Below, piece after piece: positions 12,100 through 13,728 of a stretch of DNA of 13,728 nucleotides. Under the pieces are notes generated by a model. The model was not told where the DNA came from. It was given only the letters and a program-made list of their open reading frames with translations, and searched no databases. A program made the translations under genes and the position numbers. Each line of letters starts with the position of its first letter. Position 1 is the first letter of the stretch. The DNA is taken from contig CAYHYZ010000018.1 in assembly GCA_964360995.1 (NCBI GenBank), positions 1 to 13,728 on the forward strand, written 5' to 3'. Origin of the DNA: CAYHBS01 sp964360995 (GTDB taxonomy: Bacteria; Patescibacteriota; Minisyncoccia; Ryanbacterales; HO2-45-13).

Positions 12100-12615
12100 A
12101 TGACATTTGGCACTCATATGGTTGTTGCAACAGCAGTTGCGCTACCGGTACTACATAACCCGGCAGCGGCTTTTGCCGTTGGTATTGCCAGTCACTACAT
12201 CGTAGATGCAATTCCACATTGGGATTGGCCACTCAAATCGCTCGAGAAAAAACTTGGAGAGAGCCACGCAGCAAGCGCCGTCAATTTGTCGGTTGGCGCC
12301 ATATCAATTGATATGATTCGTCTTGCTATCGATATGAGTATTGGGCTGATTGCGCTTTCCTCGGTGTTGTATGTAGGAGGGGCGTCATGGTCCATCGTTG
12401 CGGTACTCCTTGCGATGCTCGGAGGCATTTTGCCCGATATGTTGCAGTTTATTTATTTTGCAACGCGTATGAAATTGCTCTCACATCATCAGAATTTTCA
12501 TGACGCTGTGCATACTGATTGGAAAATACCGCATCACCAGTATGTGCGTGGAGTGCTTTTGCAGGCTCCAGTATTTTTAATTCCGCTATTCTTTATTTTT
12601 TTCGCCGCAGCGTAG
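12100..12615 (+). CDS. Membrane protein resembling YdjM/DUF457 metal-dependent hydrolases
   Basis: The 171-residue protein has about four TM segments and several His/Asp positions near membrane edges: TFGTHM at the start, ASHYIVDAIPHWDW, GGILPDMLQ, and a His-rich tail segment HHQNFHDAVHTDWKIPHHQ. The SHxxxDxxPHxD pattern is what I recall for predicted membrane-bound metal-dependent hydrolases (YdjM-like) and similar CPR proteins. ATG 12100 is chosen over TTG 12037 because a good promoter ends 6 nt upstream and the protein then starts in the family pattern. The last 23 bp overlap the end of nth on the other strand. Enzymatic activity is unproven. Confidence 0.65.
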   Translation: MTFGTHMVVATAVALPVLHNPAAAFAVGIASHYIVDAIPHWDWPLKSLEKKLGESHAASAVNLSVGAISIDMIRLAIDMSIGLIALSSVLYVGGASWSIVAVLLAMLGGILPDMLQFIYFATRMKLLSHHQNFHDAVHTDWKIPHHQYVRGVLLQAPVFLIPLFFIFFAAA

Positions 12616-13297
12616 CACGCTGAGATGGACAGTGTGCCCGTAGAGGGCAGATCTCACACTGGGGAATGCGTGCGTCACACGTCTCTCGACCAAGGCGAAT
12701 CAAATAGTACGAGAGTGACGCCCACTGATCTTGAGGAAAAAGCGCCATCAAATCGCGCTCTATTTTTTTTGGGTCATATGAATGCGTAAGTCCAAGCCGT
12801 TGAGCTGTGCGTGCGACGTGTGTATCAACTGCAATACCCTCAGAAATATTGTACGCATTATTGAGTACCACATTCGCAGTTTTCCGGGCGACTCCAGGGA
12901 GCGTTAGGAGCTTAGCCATTGTACTTGGTACGGTGCCATCAAAATCTTTTTCAATGATCCGCGTGGCAGCGATAATGTGCCGTGCTTTTGTGCGATAAAA
13001 TCCGGTGGAGAATATTTCTTTTTCAAGCGTTGCGGGTCTTGCTTTTGCAAAATCTTTTGCGGTCACATATTTATTAAACAGCGACTTAGTGACGATATTT
13101 ACTCGCGCATCCGTGCATTGCGCTGACAGCATAACTGCAACCAGGAGTTGTACAGGATTCCCATAGCGTAACATCGTGCGTTCCTCCGGGTAGGTGCGCG
13201 CGAGCATACGCAATAGCAACTGAGCGCGCTTGTGACGAGAGACAAGGGATTCGGTATTGACCCAATCTCTGGTATATAGCTGATACTTTGAGGCCAT
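12593..13297 (-). CDS. nth: Endonuclease III (DNA glycosylase/AP lyase)
   Basis: It removes oxidised pyrimidines and cuts at the abasic site in base-excision repair. From ATG 13297 the protein has 234 residues, close to the usual length. MLSAQCTD is at 56-63, the helix-hairpin-helix LPGVARKTAN at 133-142 with catalytic Lys139, VDTHV at 157-161 with catalytic Asp158, and the [4Fe-4S] cluster Cys at 207, 214, 217 and 223 (C-x6-C-x2-C-x5-C). The in-frame GTG at 13366 would add 23 unconserved residues and has no support. No Shine-Dalgarno is visible. Its 3' end overlaps the convergent 12100 gene by 23 bp, and it is divergent from the glutaredoxin-like gene. Confidence 0.94.
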   Translation of the reverse strand: MASKYQLYTRDWVNTESLVSRHKRAQLLLRMLARTYPEERTMLRYGNPVQLLVAVMLSAQCTDARVNIVTKSLFNKYVTAKDFAKARPATLEKEIFSTGFYRTKARHIIAATRIIEKDFDGTVPSTMAKLLTLPGVARKTANVVLNNAYNISEGIAVDTHVARTAQRLGLTHSYDPKKIERDLMALFPQDQWASLSYYLIRLGRETCDARIPQCEICPLRAHCPSQRATLRRKK

Positions 13298-13380
13298 GAT
13301 ATACTTAGTTAATGGGAAATTATTGTTTAATGGATGGCGGCTCTGGTGCAGGAGGATTCTAGCCACATTCGCATACTAAC

Positions 13381-13617
13381 ATGAAAAATGTTCAAATCTA
13401 TTCCACGCCCACGTGCGTGTATTGCAAAATGACGAAGGAGTTTTTTCAGAAAAACAATATTACATTTAGTGAACACAACGTCGCTACTGATGCCGTCAAG
13501 CGCGATGAGATGATTCAAAAGACCGGGCAGCTGGGAGTACCAGTTACCGACATCGATGGGGAAATCACCGTTGGGTTCGATGAGGGGCGATTGAAAAGTT
13601 TACTCGGTATTGCCTGA
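13381..13617 (+). CDS. Glutaredoxin-like protein (NrdH/Grx type)
   Basis: This is a 78-residue thioredoxin-fold protein. The CVYC redox centre is at 12-15, the conserved cis-Pro motif GVPV at 52-55, and a C-terminal GFDEGRLKSLL that matches the glutaredoxin GFxxxxLxxLL ending. It would reduce disulfides, possibly for ribonucleotide reductase, in the cytoplasm; the electron donor cannot be read from sequence. No upstream start is possible in frame because a stop lies at 13360-13362. A GGAGG at 13351-13355 is too far away (25 nt) to act on ATG 13381, and the initiation signal is unclear. Confidence 0.92.
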   Translation: MKNVQIYSTPTCVYCKMTKEFFQKNNITFSEHNVATDAVKRDEMIQKTGQLGVPVTDIDGEITVGFDEGRLKSLLGIA

Positions 13618-13652
13618 ATCAAAAAACACCCCGGAGCGGGTGTTTTTTGATT
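13617..13652. terminator. Strong bidirectional terminator after glutaredoxin
   Basis: A 15-bp perfect stem (13617-13631 with 13638-13652) with loop CGGAGC has A6 on the 5' side and T6 on the 3' side. It can therefore act on both strands. It begins at the glutaredoxin stop codon. Confidence 0.92.
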
Positions 13653-13682
13653 GAGTGGTATTGAATGGGTATGAATGAACCT

Positions 13683-13708
13683 CCACGGCCTCACGGCCGT
13701 GGTTTCTT
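13683..13708. repeat. GC-rich hairpin, possible mobile-element end or second terminator
   Basis: CCACGGCC (13683-13690) pairs perfectly with GGCCGTGG (13695-13702) around TCAC, followed by TTTCTT. A second small palindrome CAAGC-TTC-GCTTG (13716-13728) ends the window. Such hairpins occur at the ends of IS200/IS605 elements and in REP elements, but no transposase is visible in this window. Confidence 0.5.
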
Positions 13709-13728
13709 CACAGTGCAAGCTTCGCTTG

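Noticed and set aside
13298..13366. Longer endonuclease III starting at GTG 13366
   Set aside because: The extra 23 residues have no counterpart in the family and no initiation signal.
1..13728. CRISPR array, phage genes or a known defence system
   Set aside because: No regularly spaced direct repeats, Cas, integrase, capsid or restriction-type motifs were seen.

Overview
The window looks like a piece of a small, streamlined bacterial genome, most likely Candidatus Patescibacteria (CPR), Parcubacteria-like. This is inferred, not proven. The grounds are many very short genes, a MurE-type ligase lacking the usual N-terminal UDP-binding domain, a stand-alone MgtE membrane core, a KNH-type secreted domain protein, a DUF2914 membrane protein, and a small coiled-coil/TM protein of a type I associate with this group. 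TGA acts as a normal stop, which argues against Gracilibacteria and Absconditabacteria.

Layout. 1-330: tRNA-Leu(GAG) with a near-consensus promoter, then a short leader with tiny ORFs. 331-2413: a small helical protein, thymidylate kinase (tmk), and convergent flavin-dependent thymidylate synthase (thyX), with a shared bidirectional terminator. 2501-4824 (minus): murE-like ligase and FemAB/FemX-like peptidyltransferase as an overlapping operon. 4929-6985: a Cys/His orphan protein, mscL with a C-terminal zinc ribbon, a divergent dihydrofolate reductase-like gene, and a second orphan zinc-finger-like protein. 7074-7149: tRNA-His with encoded G-1 and CCA. 7317-11464: a run of plus-strand genes for mostly membrane or envelope proteins (two tiny TM proteins, an anchored KNH-domain protein, MgtE core, PAP2 phosphatase, DUF2914 protein, another tiny TM protein), with a soluble DUF488 protein among them. 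11509-12615: three more membrane proteins, one only 43 residues. 12593-13617: endonuclease III (minus) and a glutaredoxin-like protein. The last 75 bases carry a GC-rich hairpin that may be the edge of an IS200/IS605- or REP-type element.

Themes. dTMP supply (tmk, thyX, DHFR-like) and cell-wall precursor work (murE, femX, PAP2) are both represented. The most interesting pattern is in gene starts. Soluble proteins (tmk, thyX, the 4929 gene, the DHFR-like gene, the 6665 gene, DUF488) mostly have a clear Shine-Dalgarno. Most membrane-protein genes have none and instead carry a -10 hexamer ending 6-9 nt before the start codon, as expected for leaderless mRNAs. A second unusual feature is a related pair of inverted repeats at 6464-6573 and 9505-9540.
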